Positions 18,921 to 27,766 of a stretch of DNA of 64,000 nt are shown here, piece by piece (positions within the stretch are counted from its first letter, which is position 1; each line of letters begins with the position of its first letter). The notes below the pieces were generated by a model, which searched no databases, had not been told where the DNA came from, and saw only the letters and a program-made list of their open reading frames with translations. The stretch spans positions 2,294,001-2,358,000 of the forward strand of contig CP121321.1 in assembly GCA_043585095.1 (NCBI GenBank), given 5' to 3'. A program made the position numbers and the translations under genes. Source of the stretch: JANQIO01 sp043585095 (GTDB lineage: Bacteria > Pseudomonadota > Gammaproteobacteria > Pseudomonadales > Halieaceae).

Positions 18921-21233
18921 ATGAACTTCATCAAGACACTTACACGCGTACTGCTATTGCTGGGCTTAATCCCGGCACTAGCACAGGCAAACGTTGGCAG
19001 GGTCTTGTATGCATCCGGCCCGGTAAGCGTAGAGCGCGAGCAGACGATAGCCCTATCAAAGGGTGACATGCTGCAGGAAGGCGACATCATTGTTACCGGC
19101 TCACGCGCTCGCGCCCAGCTACTAATGGTGGATGGTGCCCGTATCTCGGTGCGTGCTGGCAGCCGACTGGCGCTGGAAACCTATCGTCTGGATGGCGCCC
19201 GCGCGTCCGCTATTGCCAGCAACGCCGCCGAGGGCGAGGTAAGCCTGCAGCTTCTCAAAGGCGGATTGCGCACCATCACCGGCGCGATTGGCAAGGCTGA
19301 AAAAGAAGACTATTCACTGAATACGCCCGTTGCCACGCTAGGTATTCGCGGCACCGATTTCAACGTGGCGCACTGTGCGGGCGACTGCGCACCCGCCAAG
19401 CCCGGCGCCAAACCTCCCGCCGACGGCACTTACACGGGAGTTAACGTGGGTGGTGTTCGTTTGGGAACGGTAAAGGGCAGCATCACATTGGGCCGCAATC
19501 AGTTCGGCTTTGTACGTGACGCGAACTCTGCGCCGCAGCGCCTGCTGACCCCTCCTCCCGTTTTTAATAAAGGTGGGAGCGATTCATCGGATGAAGAAGA
19601 CGACGAGAGCGACGGCGATGATGAGGGTGGAGATAGCGACGGCGATGATGAGGGTGGAGATAGCGACGGCGATGATGAGGGTGGAGATAGCGACGGCGAT
19701 GATGAGGGTGGAGATAGCGACGGCGATGATGAGGGTGGGGACAGTGACGGCGGTGATGAGAGTGGAGACGGCGCTGGAGACGGCGAAGCCGGCGGTGACA
19801 CGAAGAACGATGGCAACGGAGAGGGCGACGGAGGCGACGCTGGCAGTGATACTGAGAGCGTTGCCGGCGGAGAGAGCGATGGAGGCGACGCCGGCAGTGA
19901 TTCCGAGAGCGTTGCCAACGGAGAGAGCAATGGCGGTGATGGAGGCGATAGCCTGATCGGGAGCACGTCCCCGCCACCTTCCAACGAAGCAGGCGATGGC
20001 AGTAGCGGCATCCAAGAAGGTGGCGGCGTCCAAGAAGGTGGCGGCAATGATTCCAGTGACCCTCCCCCAATTGAAATCATCGTGAGAGACGAGGAAGACG
20101 GTGATGACTTTCGAATCGATGAAGGCCGACCTACAGACCCGGACACCGGCGAGCCCGTTGATCCGGAGCCTCAGCCAGAACCTGAGCCAGAACCTGAGCC
20201 AGAACCTGAGCCGGAGCCCGAGCCAGAACCTGAGCCAGAACCTGAGCCCGAACCTGAGCCCGAACCGGAGCCAGAACCTGAGCCGGAGCCCGAACCTGAA
20301 CCTGAGCCAGAACCTGAGCCAGAACCTGAGCCGGAGCCCGAACCTGAACCCGAGCCAGAACCTGAGCCCGAACCTGAGCCAGAACCTGAGCCGGAGCCAG
20401 AACCTGAGCCGGAGCCCGAACCTGAGCCGGAGCCCGAACCTGAGCCTCCGCCCCCACCGCCGCCCGCCCCTGTTGAACTGAAGCGTGGTTTGGCGATAGC
20501 GGTCGACGGCAACGTTTATGCTGAGCAAGACTCAGCCGATAGCGTTTCGGAAAACGGTGCAGGCCAACTATCCGGCTTTACCGGCAGTCTGGACTTTCTG
20601 GACAGCCCCACCATACAAGTATCAGCCACGGCTAACACCGTCGTCGGAAGCGTGTCGTCGGATACCTACGATTTGCAGTGGGGTCGATGGGGCGTCGAGT
20701 ACTCCAAAGCGGATGCGGTGGTCACCCTCGAGGAAGGCGAGTTTCTGCATTATGTTCGGGAGATTGGCGACCGCAGTGCAGACCCTGTGCTGCCCGTAAC
20801 CGGCACGGCCGAATACACCTTCTATGCAGGCACGACGCCGTCAGACAGCCAGCCGGGAGCAGATTCCCTGGCGTTGGCGATTACGCCGGGTGATATCACC
20901 CTGGCTGCTGACTTCACCAATATGCAGATCGAGGCAGACATCGACGTTACCATCAACAATGGTTTTGGCGTTGCAAACTGGGTGGGCAGCGGTCGTGGCA
21001 CCATCAATAGCTCGGCGACGTTTAGCGGCTCGCTGGAAGGCGTCACCGTTAATGATGAGGCCGGCACCGATGGTGCCTTCAACGGGTTCTTTACTAATTT
21101 TAGTACCAACGGTGCACCCGGCGCCGCGGGCATGAGCTGGTTTATGCGCGGGCCTGGACCGGGTCCAATTGGTAGCAGCGACCCCACGACAATTAACGGC
21201 GCAACCGCGCTGCAGCTCAATACCTCGGAATGA
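18921..21233 (+). CDS. Exported FecR-domain protein with acidic repeats, Pro-Glu rod and C-terminal beta domain
   Basis: The protein has 770 residues. A signal peptide ([20 protein letters not shown], cut near AQA) leads to a FecR domain (about 28-150, with [13 protein letters not shown] and [13 protein letters not shown]). Acidic Asp/Gly/Ser repeats follow (about 226-400), then an almost perfect Pro-Glu run (about 414-510), and a C-terminal beta-rich domain (about 516-770). That last domain shares the pattern WGRW...HYV...DFTN...GSGRG...F.G.....G.F.GFF with the second FecR protein at 27767 and looks TbpB-barrel-like. There is no transmembrane anchor, sigma factor or TonB receptor partner, so this is not a classical FecR anti-sigma regulator. 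I chose the ATG at 18921 because it gives a clean signal peptide ten bases after the upstream gene. Confidence 0.75.
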   Translation: MNFIKTLTRVLLLLGLIPALAQANVGRVLYASGPVSVEREQTIALSKGDMLQEGDIIVTGSRARAQLLMVDGARISVRAGSRLALETYRLDGARASAIASNAAEGEVSLQLLKGGLRTITGAIGKAEKEDYSLNTPVATLGIRGTDFNVAHCAGDCAPAKPGAKPPADGTYTGVNVGGVRLGTVKGSITLGRNQFGFVRDANSAPQRLLTPPPVFNKGGSDSSDEEDDESDGDDEGGDSDGDDEGGDSDGDDEGGDSDGDDEGGDSDGDDEGGDSDGGDESGDGAGDGEAGGDTKNDGNGEGDGGDAGSDTESVAGGESDGGDAGSDSESVANGESNGGDGGDSLIGSTSPPPSNEAGDGSSGIQEGGGVQEGGGNDSSDPPPIEIIVRDEEDGDDFRIDEGRPTDPDTGEPVDPEPQPEPEPEPEPEPEPEPEPEPEPEPEPEPEPEPEPEPEPEPEPEPEPEPEPEPEPEPEPEPEPEPEPEPEPEPEPEPEPEPEPEPEPEPEPEPPPPPPPAPVELKRGLAIAVDGNVYAEQDSADSVSENGAGQLSGFTGSLDFLDSPTIQVSATANTVVGSVSSDTYDLQWGRWGVEYSKADAVVTLEEGEFLHYVREIGDRSADPVLPVTGTAEYTFYAGTTPSDSQPGADSLALAITPGDITLAADFTNMQIEADIDVTINNGFGVANWVGSGRGTINSSATFSGSLEGVTVNDEAGTDGAFNGFFTNFSTNGAPGAAGMSWFMRGPGPGPIGSSDPTTINGATALQLNTSE
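19608..19769 (+). repeat. 27-bp tandem repeats encoding an acidic Ser-Asp-Gly segment
   Basis: The unit of 27 bases beginning AGCGACGGCGATGATGAG encodes SDGDDEGGD. Copies at 19608-19634, 19635-19661, 19662-19688 and 19689-19715 are near identical. A fifth, slightly changed copy is at 19716-19742 and a decayed sixth runs to 19769. The repeat keeps the reading frame, so copy-number change would alter only the length of the acidic region. Confidence 0.95.
20162..20450 (+). repeat. Pro-Glu dipeptide coding repeat
   Basis: About 285 bases code for alternating Pro and Glu, roughly 47 dipeptides, with synonymous codons (CCA/CCT/CCG/CCC and GAA/GAG) mixed. The mixed codons suggest selection for the peptide rather than recent slippage of one DNA unit. 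Long opposite-strand open frames here (Ser-Gly, Arg-Phe or Ala-Gln-Val repeats) are shadows. Confidence 0.95.
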
Positions 21234-21262
21234 GGTGGGCGGCGCAACGAGAGGCGTAAGCA

Positions 21263-24200
21263 ATGACAGCTAGTACAGAAACTGACGGCCCCGGCATTAT
21301 CCGACTGGAGTCAGGCTCGCAGGTGCGCAGCACGCACTTTCGCGCAGAACTGTTCGAAGACGGACCACTGCAGATCAATACTGGCTCGCTCACGCTGTCT
21401 GATGGCTTTGCCGGCACGTTGGCCGACGCGCTCGATGATGGGCTTGATTACAGCTTTGACATTGGTTCTACCGCCGAGATGCAGATTGTCGATAGTTTCG
21501 ATAACATCAAGCGCTTGGCCGTCAGTTTGGAGAAGAGCGGTAAGAGTGCCCGCCACCTGTTTGGCGACGGCACCCTCGAGATTACACTGCGTGACACGCC
21601 AGAGAATATTCAGGCGGCGTTTAATGCTCCACAATTCGGCCTGGGCGCTAACGTCACTAACATCGAGTTGGACGCCGACCCAGGAGCCCCACCCTTCAGG
21701 GTGCCCGTAGACGCTTTGGCTCAAGGCATTAGCTTTAGCGGTGTCACTGACATCGAAGTCGTGGGCACTTTTGATGATTACCTGCGCGTTGGCACGGCAA
21801 TCCTGCCTCTAGACGACGAAACCTTCACCTTTGTCGTTGAAGATAGCATAAGCGGCTTTTTCGACTTCGACGCCATATATGGCGGCGAGGAATTTTCGCC
21901 GGTCGGCTTTATAGGTACCAACGGTTACCGGATCGTTGATTCGGTGGCCAACATACAACCGACGGCCTTCGACCTGTCGGAGACGTCTTTTCACGGTCTG
22001 GCCGAGATATACGGTGCTGTTGGCAGCGTGGCGAACCTGGTAAATGCCATCGACACTTTCACTTTGCCCACCACCGTTCAGTCCATCATTCTGGAAGACA
22101 CCGTTAGCAATCTGGCAGTTGCCAGCACGTCGCTACCAGTTGATGATGCGCGGATTACCGGCGTGCGAGCTATCGACATCATTGCCAATCTTAAAGATTC
22201 ATCGTTCGACCAGGGCTACCTGCCCGAGATCACCGAGCTTATTGCAAGAGATATAGCCGATGCTGTGGCAGACGAGATAGGCGCCGATCCAGAAGGCCCC
22301 ATCACCTTCGGCGATGGCGTGCCCGTGAGCGCGATTGAGATCCTTAGCGGCAGCGCTGATCCCCTGCGCCTGAGCCTTGAAGACATCACCGCATTGGAGC
22401 TTAACGGCGTCACCGTCGAACAGGCGGGAGACTTAAAGCTTAGCGTGAGCACCGATCAGCTCGACTCGCTGGGATTTGCAGCAGACTTAAGCGAATCGGC
22501 GTTGAGCCGAATCGAACCATCAGACAACGCCGAACTTTTTGCGGCTGGCACCAGCACAGAGATTGAAGCCGCGCTGGAGAATCTGGCGTTATACAACTCA
22601 GACCTGCTTGATCTCTTCACAGGGTTTGATCTGCTGTCTGACGGATCAACTTTCGAGTCGCTTTTCCTCAGCGCAGAGTTTTTCTCGCAGGACGGCGAAG
22701 CCAACAGCCTGATCGGTTTGTTTGACGAGCCGCTGATCTTCAACGCGCTTGACAGCTCCACCTTCATTGGCGTCACAGGTGACGCCGTCACAGTGCAGGA
22801 CGAGAACTTTGTTCCGGGAAGCTATCTGAATCAAGACGGAAACGCGCTGGGCATCACCAACCTGTTCGTTGACGATACTGCCGCAGCACTGCGCGATCAG
22901 GCTGGGGCCTTGGACGCACTCAACGATGGCGATAGCAGTTTCTTCACCATTCAAGACATCCCCGTTCAATTCACGCACTTTGTTGGTTATGACGACGTCG
23001 CATCCGCGGGAGCAGACGGCATAGAGTTTACCGGCGATGATATCCCCGCGCCGGCTCTGGCATCCTTTGACGGAGCCAGTGATCAGTACGTGCTAGATAG
23101 CGAGGTAGTGACAGAAGGCGCTGCTATCACTATCGGCGGAAGCTTTGACGTATCGGCACAATCGCGTGACTTCATTAATCTGAGTTCTTTGCCGGGGTTC
23201 AGTGACCCGCAGGAATTTACGACAGCATGGGCTTTTGTCGCGCCCGATGCTCTGGGCGACCGCACGCTACCCTTTTTTGCGCCAGCGGACATTGCTGTAG
23301 GAACAGACGGAGCTTCCGGCACCTTGATCGAATTCGATGGGTTTGGAGCCGGAGCAAACGACCCTTACGATGGCACGCCTGGGCTCACCATTACTATCCC
23401 TGACGTGGACCTAACGGGCTCGATACAACTCGAAACCGACCCCAGAGATGCGGGCGTTAGCAACGGCTTCACGCAAGTGAATCTTTCCGGCCTTTTCGGC
23501 CCCTCCTTTATTTCTTACAACGATATCGATGACAGCACCAATATTCCCGATATCGACTTGCTGCGCTCCTCCGGCTACTTCGCTCTGGGCAGCGCACTAC
23601 AGACCTTCTCGCACTATCAGGCGGCATTGGGCGACACCCTCGATATCCGTCAGGGAAGGGTCCTGGATACGGTAAACATCGAGGGTGCTATAGAGATCGG
23701 CGATGGCTATGTAGTGTCTACTGACCAAAGCACGACCGGGCCCACGGCTGACTCGCTTTTCGGCGACACGGCTGCTGAACTTGGTGTCGACGATGTGTTG
23801 TTTGGTCTGGGCGGTGACGACGAACTCTATGGTCTAACCGGCGACGATTACCTGTCCGGCGGCGATGGCAATGACGAGCTATATGGGAGCGTTGGCAACG
23901 ACGAACTATGGGGCGATTACGGTGATGACGCTCTGTTTGGTGGTGACAATGACGACCTTTTATACGGCGGCATTGGCAGCGACGAACTCGATGGTGGGGA
24001 CGGTGCGGACCAACTTTTTGGGCAATACGGCAGCGACACCATCTACGCTGGTGACGGCAATGACGTCGCCTCCGGCGGCGACGACGATGACACAATCTAC
24101 GGTGGCTTCGATGACGACATACTTAACGGCGGCGCTGGAAACGATACGCTGTATGGTGAGTATGGCTTTGACGCACTCTACGGCGACTCGGGTCAGGATC

Positions 24201-25363
24201 GCCTGTTTGGCGGCATTGATAACGATGCGTTATATGGCGGCTCCGGCGACGATGAACTTTACGGTGAGTCCGGCGACGATGCACTGTATGGAGAGTATGG
24301 CTTCGACACGCTAGCAGGTGGTGGCGGCAACGACTGGCTCGACGGCGGCACAGGCATCGATACTGCAGATTTTTCCAACGCTACGGCCGCCGTGACTGTT
24401 GATCTGGCTCTTTCGATGGATCAAGCCGTGGGCCAAGGCACAGACCAACTAATTAGCATCGAAAATGTCACCGGCGGCGACTTCAACGATATCTTGAAAG
24501 GGGATGCTATCGCCAACCATCTATCCGGCGGTGATGGCGTGGACATGCTGTACGGCATGGACGGCAATGACCGAATCAGCGGCGGTGACGGCAAGGACGT
24601 TCTATCCGGCGGCGCGGGGCAGGATGTATTCAGCTTCGCAGCGAAAAGTGAATTTGGTGATTCCATCACCGACTTTACCAAAGGGTTCACCGGCGACATC
24701 ATTGAACTCTCCAGAAACGCGCTGGCGGCAGATGCACGTTTGAGCAACGCCAGTTTGGACGGCAGTGTTCTGGTGGAAGAAGACCTTTTCTTCGCGCTGG
24801 CCAGCTCGGGCCCCGTAGGGCCGTATGGCTCGCTAAATGGGTTTGGCACCTATGGCGATATCAAATCCCTGCAACCTGACGACACCCTCACGGCGGCCAC
24901 CCTGCCAGTTTTCACAAGCATCAATAGTGATGATCTCAGAATCACGGTAGAAGAAGAAGACTTCGCTAGCGCCTTCAAAAGCGCGTTGGTGGGCGCCTAT
25001 GCACCCACCCAGATCAATGGCTACGAGGCGGCAAATCCGGCCACCTTTACAGAGACGGTTAACGGCCAATCGGTATTGGTGACTGCGCCTACCACCACGT
25101 TCTTCCCTGCAGCCTTTGAAGGTAAGTACGTCGCCATGGGCCTGGTGAGCAAAGCCGTTGGAGGGGAGACAAGCTCTGCTGCTCTGGTGATGGCATTCAT
25201 CAATAATGGTGCTCTAGGCAACACCACCATTGGCGGCCTTAACGAGATCACGGCGAACGAAGTGATTTCAGTAGTGACTATCGCCCAGTTCGGAACCTCC
25301 CTTGGCGCCGACGCACTAACAATGGTCGATCCCTTCGTCAGCGGCGAAATCCTCCTAGTCTAG
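21263..25363 (+). CDS. Large RTX calcium-binding protein
   Basis: The protein has 1366 residues and no N-terminal signal peptide. Residues 1-820 are acidic, beta-rich and unrecognised; they contain repeated phrases such as FDLSETSFHGLAEIYG and VEDSISGFFDFDAIYG, suggesting internal repeats. Residues 830-1130 carry about twenty RTX nonapeptides of the form GGxGxDxLxG, which fold on binding calcium outside the cell. The C-terminal 230 residues may hold the type I secretion signal. No type I secretion ABC transporter, adaptor or TolC gene lies in the window. The start has GAGG nine bases upstream, and the gene follows the FecR gene by 29 bases, so they form one operon. Confidence 0.85.
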   Translation: MTASTETDGPGIIRLESGSQVRSTHFRAELFEDGPLQINTGSLTLSDGFAGTLADALDDGLDYSFDIGSTAEMQIVDSFDNIKRLAVSLEKSGKSARHLFGDGTLEITLRDTPENIQAAFNAPQFGLGANVTNIELDADPGAPPFRVPVDALAQGISFSGVTDIEVVGTFDDYLRVGTAILPLDDETFTFVVEDSISGFFDFDAIYGGEEFSPVGFIGTNGYRIVDSVANIQPTAFDLSETSFHGLAEIYGAVGSVANLVNAIDTFTLPTTVQSIILEDTVSNLAVASTSLPVDDARITGVRAIDIIANLKDSSFDQGYLPEITELIARDIADAVADEIGADPEGPITFGDGVPVSAIEILSGSADPLRLSLEDITALELNGVTVEQAGDLKLSVSTDQLDSLGFAADLSESALSRIEPSDNAELFAAGTSTEIEAALENLALYNSDLLDLFTGFDLLSDGSTFESLFLSAEFFSQDGEANSLIGLFDEPLIFNALDSSTFIGVTGDAVTVQDENFVPGSYLNQDGNALGITNLFVDDTAAALRDQAGALDALNDGDSSFFTIQDIPVQFTHFVGYDDVASAGADGIEFTGDDIPAPALASFDGASDQYVLDSEVVTEGAAITIGGSFDVSAQSRDFINLSSLPGFSDPQEFTTAWAFVAPDALGDRTLPFFAPADIAVGTDGASGTLIEFDGFGAGANDPYDGTPGLTITIPDVDLTGSIQLETDPRDAGVSNGFTQVNLSGLFGPSFISYNDIDDSTNIPDIDLLRSSGYFALGSALQTFSHYQAALGDTLDIRQGRVLDTVNIEGAIEIGDGYVVSTDQSTTGPTADSLFGDTAAELGVDDVLFGLGGDDELYGLTGDDYLSGGDGNDELYGSVGNDELWGDYGDDALFGGDNDDLLYGGIGSDELDGGDGADQLFGQYGSDTIYAGDGNDVASGGDDDDTIYGGFDDDILNGGAGNDTLYGEYGFDALYGDSGQDRLFGGIDNDALYGGSGDDELYGESGDDALYGEYGFDTLAGGGGNDWLDGGTGIDTADFSNATAAVTVDLALSMDQAVGQGTDQLISIENVTGGDFNDILKGDAIANHLSGGDGVDMLYGMDGNDRISGGDGKDVLSGGAGQDVFSFAAKSEFGDSITDFTKGFTGDIIELSRNALAADARLSNASLDGSVLVEEDLFFALASSGPVGPYGSLNGFGTYGDIKSLQPDDTLTAATLPVFTSINSDDLRITVEEEDFASAFKSALVGAYAPTQINGYEAANPATFTETVNGQSVLVTAPTTTFFPAAFEGKYVAMGLVSKAVGGETSSAALVMAFINNGALGNTTIGGLNEITANEVISVVTIAQFGTSLGADALTMVDPFVSGEILLV

Positions 25364-25464
25364 CAACACCCTGATCAGGGCTCAGCTGTTTTCGCCACAA
25401 AGCTAGCCCCGGACCACTTCGATCAACGCGTGGTAAACTCAGCTTTGTTCTAGAGGGCGTTGCA

Positions 25465-27660
25465 ATGAAAAGCTACGGATTCCATATCGCCGCTGCGGCA
25501 ACGGTGATGCTTTTTGCATTGCTGCATGTCAGTGGCACTCTGCCACTGCCTTTGCTGGATGAAGTCGAGGAGTATCTCTACGACGTACGCCTGCGCTGGG
25601 ACATGCCCAGCACCCGCGACGAGCGTATCGTGATCGTCGACATCGACGAACGCAGCATCGCCGCCGAAGGCCACTTCCCCTGGCAGCGCGACAAGATGGC
25701 AGCTCTGGTCAACACGCTGTTCGATCATTACCAGGTGCGCGTGCTGGCCTTCGATATGGTGTTTGCGGAGCCTGAGGAATCAACTGCACTGCAGCTGATA
25801 GAAGAACTGCGCACCCAGGATGCCCCTCTTCCACTCGATGAATTGACGGAACGCTGGCAAACCGATCGTCAGTTTGCCGAGGCCGCTATCGCAAGAGACT
25901 TGATTCTCGGCTTCGCGTTCAAGCAATCAGTACCGAATCGCGAACAGCCCGAGACTGGCGCCCTACCACTACCTTCTTTGTTCGCCGATCAACTAAAAGG
26001 CATTGATATCCCGTTTTATGAGGCAGCGGGCTTTGTCGGGAATTTTGAAGAGCTACAGGCTGCCAGCGAATTCGGCGCCTTTTTCAGCTATCCACGGCTA
26101 GACGACGTCACGCGAATAACGCCTTTATTACAAGCCTATCAGGGAAATATCTACGAGTCCCTGGGCATGGCCGCAGCGCGCCTGTATCTCGGCAACCCGC
26201 CGCTGCAGTTTGCCTTTGACAGCGACACTGAACGCAGCGGCCTGACGCTAGAGCAGCTTGTTGTTGGGGATGTGCGGATACCGGTGGATGAAAAGATGCA
26301 GACCTATATCCCCTTCCGCGGCACTCAGGGTAGCTTCGCCTATGTCTCGGCAACCGACGTCCTCAAGCGGGAAGCCAACTTGGAGCGGCTGCAGGATAAG
26401 CTGGTGCTCGTCGGCACCAGTGCGGCCGGTTTACTGGATTTAAGAGCAACGCCGGTGGCCGATGCCTATGTGGGTGTAGAGATCCATGCAAACCTGGCCT
26501 CTGGCATTCTCGATCAGCGCTTTATGCGCAGCCCACCTTACATCAGCGGCGTAGAGGCTTTGCTGATTGCGGTCAATTTGGCCTTGCTGGCGGGCTTAAT
26601 ACCCCTGCTTTCACCTTTGATTGCGTCACTGTCAATTATCGCTTTGCTCGCAACCAATGTGGCTTTGAACCTGGCACTTTGGAACAGCCAACAGCTGATC
26701 GTGCCACTGGCTTCAGTGCTTGCCGCCATATTCACGCTGGCCTTTGTACAGATCATTTACGATTACTTCGTAGAATCGCGTCGTAAGCAACGCCTGGGAC
26801 GCCTGTTCGGCCAGTACATCCCCGCCGAATTGGTTGAGGAAATTGATGCTAGCGGCGACGAGCTGAGTCTCGAGGGCGAAAGCCGTGATATGTCGGTGCT
26901 GTTTTCGGATGTTCGCGGCTTCACCTCGATCTCTGAAACCCTCGAACCCAGCGAGCTCACACAGCTGATGAACGAGTTTTTGACTCCGATCACCCGCATC
27001 ATTCACGAGTATCGCGGCACGATCGATAAATACATGGGGGATGCCGTCATGGCGTTCTGGGGCGCACCGCTGCGCGATGAGGATCACGCCCAACATGCAC
27101 TGGAGGCCGCCATGGCCATGGTTCAGGCCATGCAGCAGGTCACCACCGACTTTGCCGCCAAAGGCTGGCCCGCAATCAAGGTGGGGATTGGGATAAGCTC
27201 GGGACATATGAACGTGGGCAACATGGGCTCCGAGTTCCGCATGGCCTACACCGTGATGGGCGACGTCGTAAACCTGGGAAGCCGGTTAGAAGGCCAAACC
27301 AAGAGCTACGGCGCCGAGATCATTATCGCCCAGGAAACCGCCGACAAAGTCACCGGCATATTACTTCGCGAACTGGATTTGATACGGGTAAAGGGTAAAT
27401 TGGTTCCCATTACCATCTATGAGCCTCTCTGCCGTCTGGATGACGCAACCCCCGAGCAGCTGGAGGCGGTTGAAAAGTATCACCAGGCGCTCGCCCTGTA
27501 CCGCGAAAAAGCCTTCACTGAGGCACTATCGATCTTTGAATTTCTCCATGAAAAACAACCCTCTATGCTCTACCAGCTTTATATGGAGCGCATCCACGCC
27601 TTTATAGAAACGCCCCCACCAGCGGACTGGGACGGCGTTTTTATAGCGACTACTAAGTAA
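25465..27660 (+). CDS. CHASE2-domain class III adenylate cyclase
   Basis: The protein has 731 residues: one N-terminal membrane segment (about 8-26), an extracytoplasmic CHASE2 sensor (about 35-345, with DERIVIVDIDERSIAAEG), three further membrane segments (about 360-435), and a cytoplasmic class III cyclase (about 470-650). Both metal-binding aspartates are present (LFSDVRGFTSISE and KYMGDAVMAFWGAP), as is the transition-state region YTVMGDVVNLGSRLEG. It should make cAMP in response to an envelope signal; guanylate activity is not excluded. It starts 101 bases after the RTX gene. A CRP-type site follows its stop codon by only a few bases. Confidence 0.9.
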   Translation: MKSYGFHIAAAATVMLFALLHVSGTLPLPLLDEVEEYLYDVRLRWDMPSTRDERIVIVDIDERSIAAEGHFPWQRDKMAALVNTLFDHYQVRVLAFDMVFAEPEESTALQLIEELRTQDAPLPLDELTERWQTDRQFAEAAIARDLILGFAFKQSVPNREQPETGALPLPSLFADQLKGIDIPFYEAAGFVGNFEELQAASEFGAFFSYPRLDDVTRITPLLQAYQGNIYESLGMAAARLYLGNPPLQFAFDSDTERSGLTLEQLVVGDVRIPVDEKMQTYIPFRGTQGSFAYVSATDVLKREANLERLQDKLVLVGTSAAGLLDLRATPVADAYVGVEIHANLASGILDQRFMRSPPYISGVEALLIAVNLALLAGLIPLLSPLIASLSIIALLATNVALNLALWNSQQLIVPLASVLAAIFTLAFVQIIYDYFVESRRKQRLGRLFGQYIPAELVEEIDASGDELSLEGESRDMSVLFSDVRGFTSISETLEPSELTQLMNEFLTPITRIIHEYRGTIDKYMGDAVMAFWGAPLRDEDHAQHALEAAMAMVQAMQQVTTDFAAKGWPAIKVGIGISSGHMNVGNMGSEFRMAYTVMGDVVNLGSRLEGQTKSYGAEIIIAQETADKVTGILLRELDLIRVKGKLVPITIYEPLCRLDDATPEQLEAVEKYHQALALYREKAFTEALSIFEFLHEKQPSMLYQLYMERIHAFIETPPPADWDGVFIATTK

Positions 27661-27663
27661 AAG

Positions 27664-27679
27664 TGTGAACTGCGTCACA
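27664..27679 (+). promoter_or_regulatory. Perfect CRP-type palindrome after the cyclase gene
   Basis: TGTGA-ACTGCG-TCACA is an exact match to both CRP half sites with the standard six-base spacer. It lies between the adenylate cyclase stop codon and the second FecR gene, centred about 95 bases before that gene's ATG. CTAATCT near 27718 could be a -10 element, which would put the site near -58, a typical activating position. Confidence 0.7.
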
Positions 27680-27766
27680 GTTCTCGTGGAACAAACCGTA
27701 ACTTCGTTTCCAAAAGCCTAATCTGTGACGTCGATACCTTAGGGGCAGTGCCCCCGGAAACTTAAT

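Noticed and set aside
19499..20528. Long opposite-strand open frames with Ser-Gly, Pro-Ser or Arg-Phe repeats
   Set aside because: They are antisense shadows of the acidic and Pro-Glu repeats of the FecR gene and have no start signal or family likeness.
25369..25380. CCCTGATCAGGG palindrome after the RTX gene as a terminator
   Set aside because: It is a perfect palindrome with no loop, and the only T run nearby is short and several bases away; support is too weak to call.
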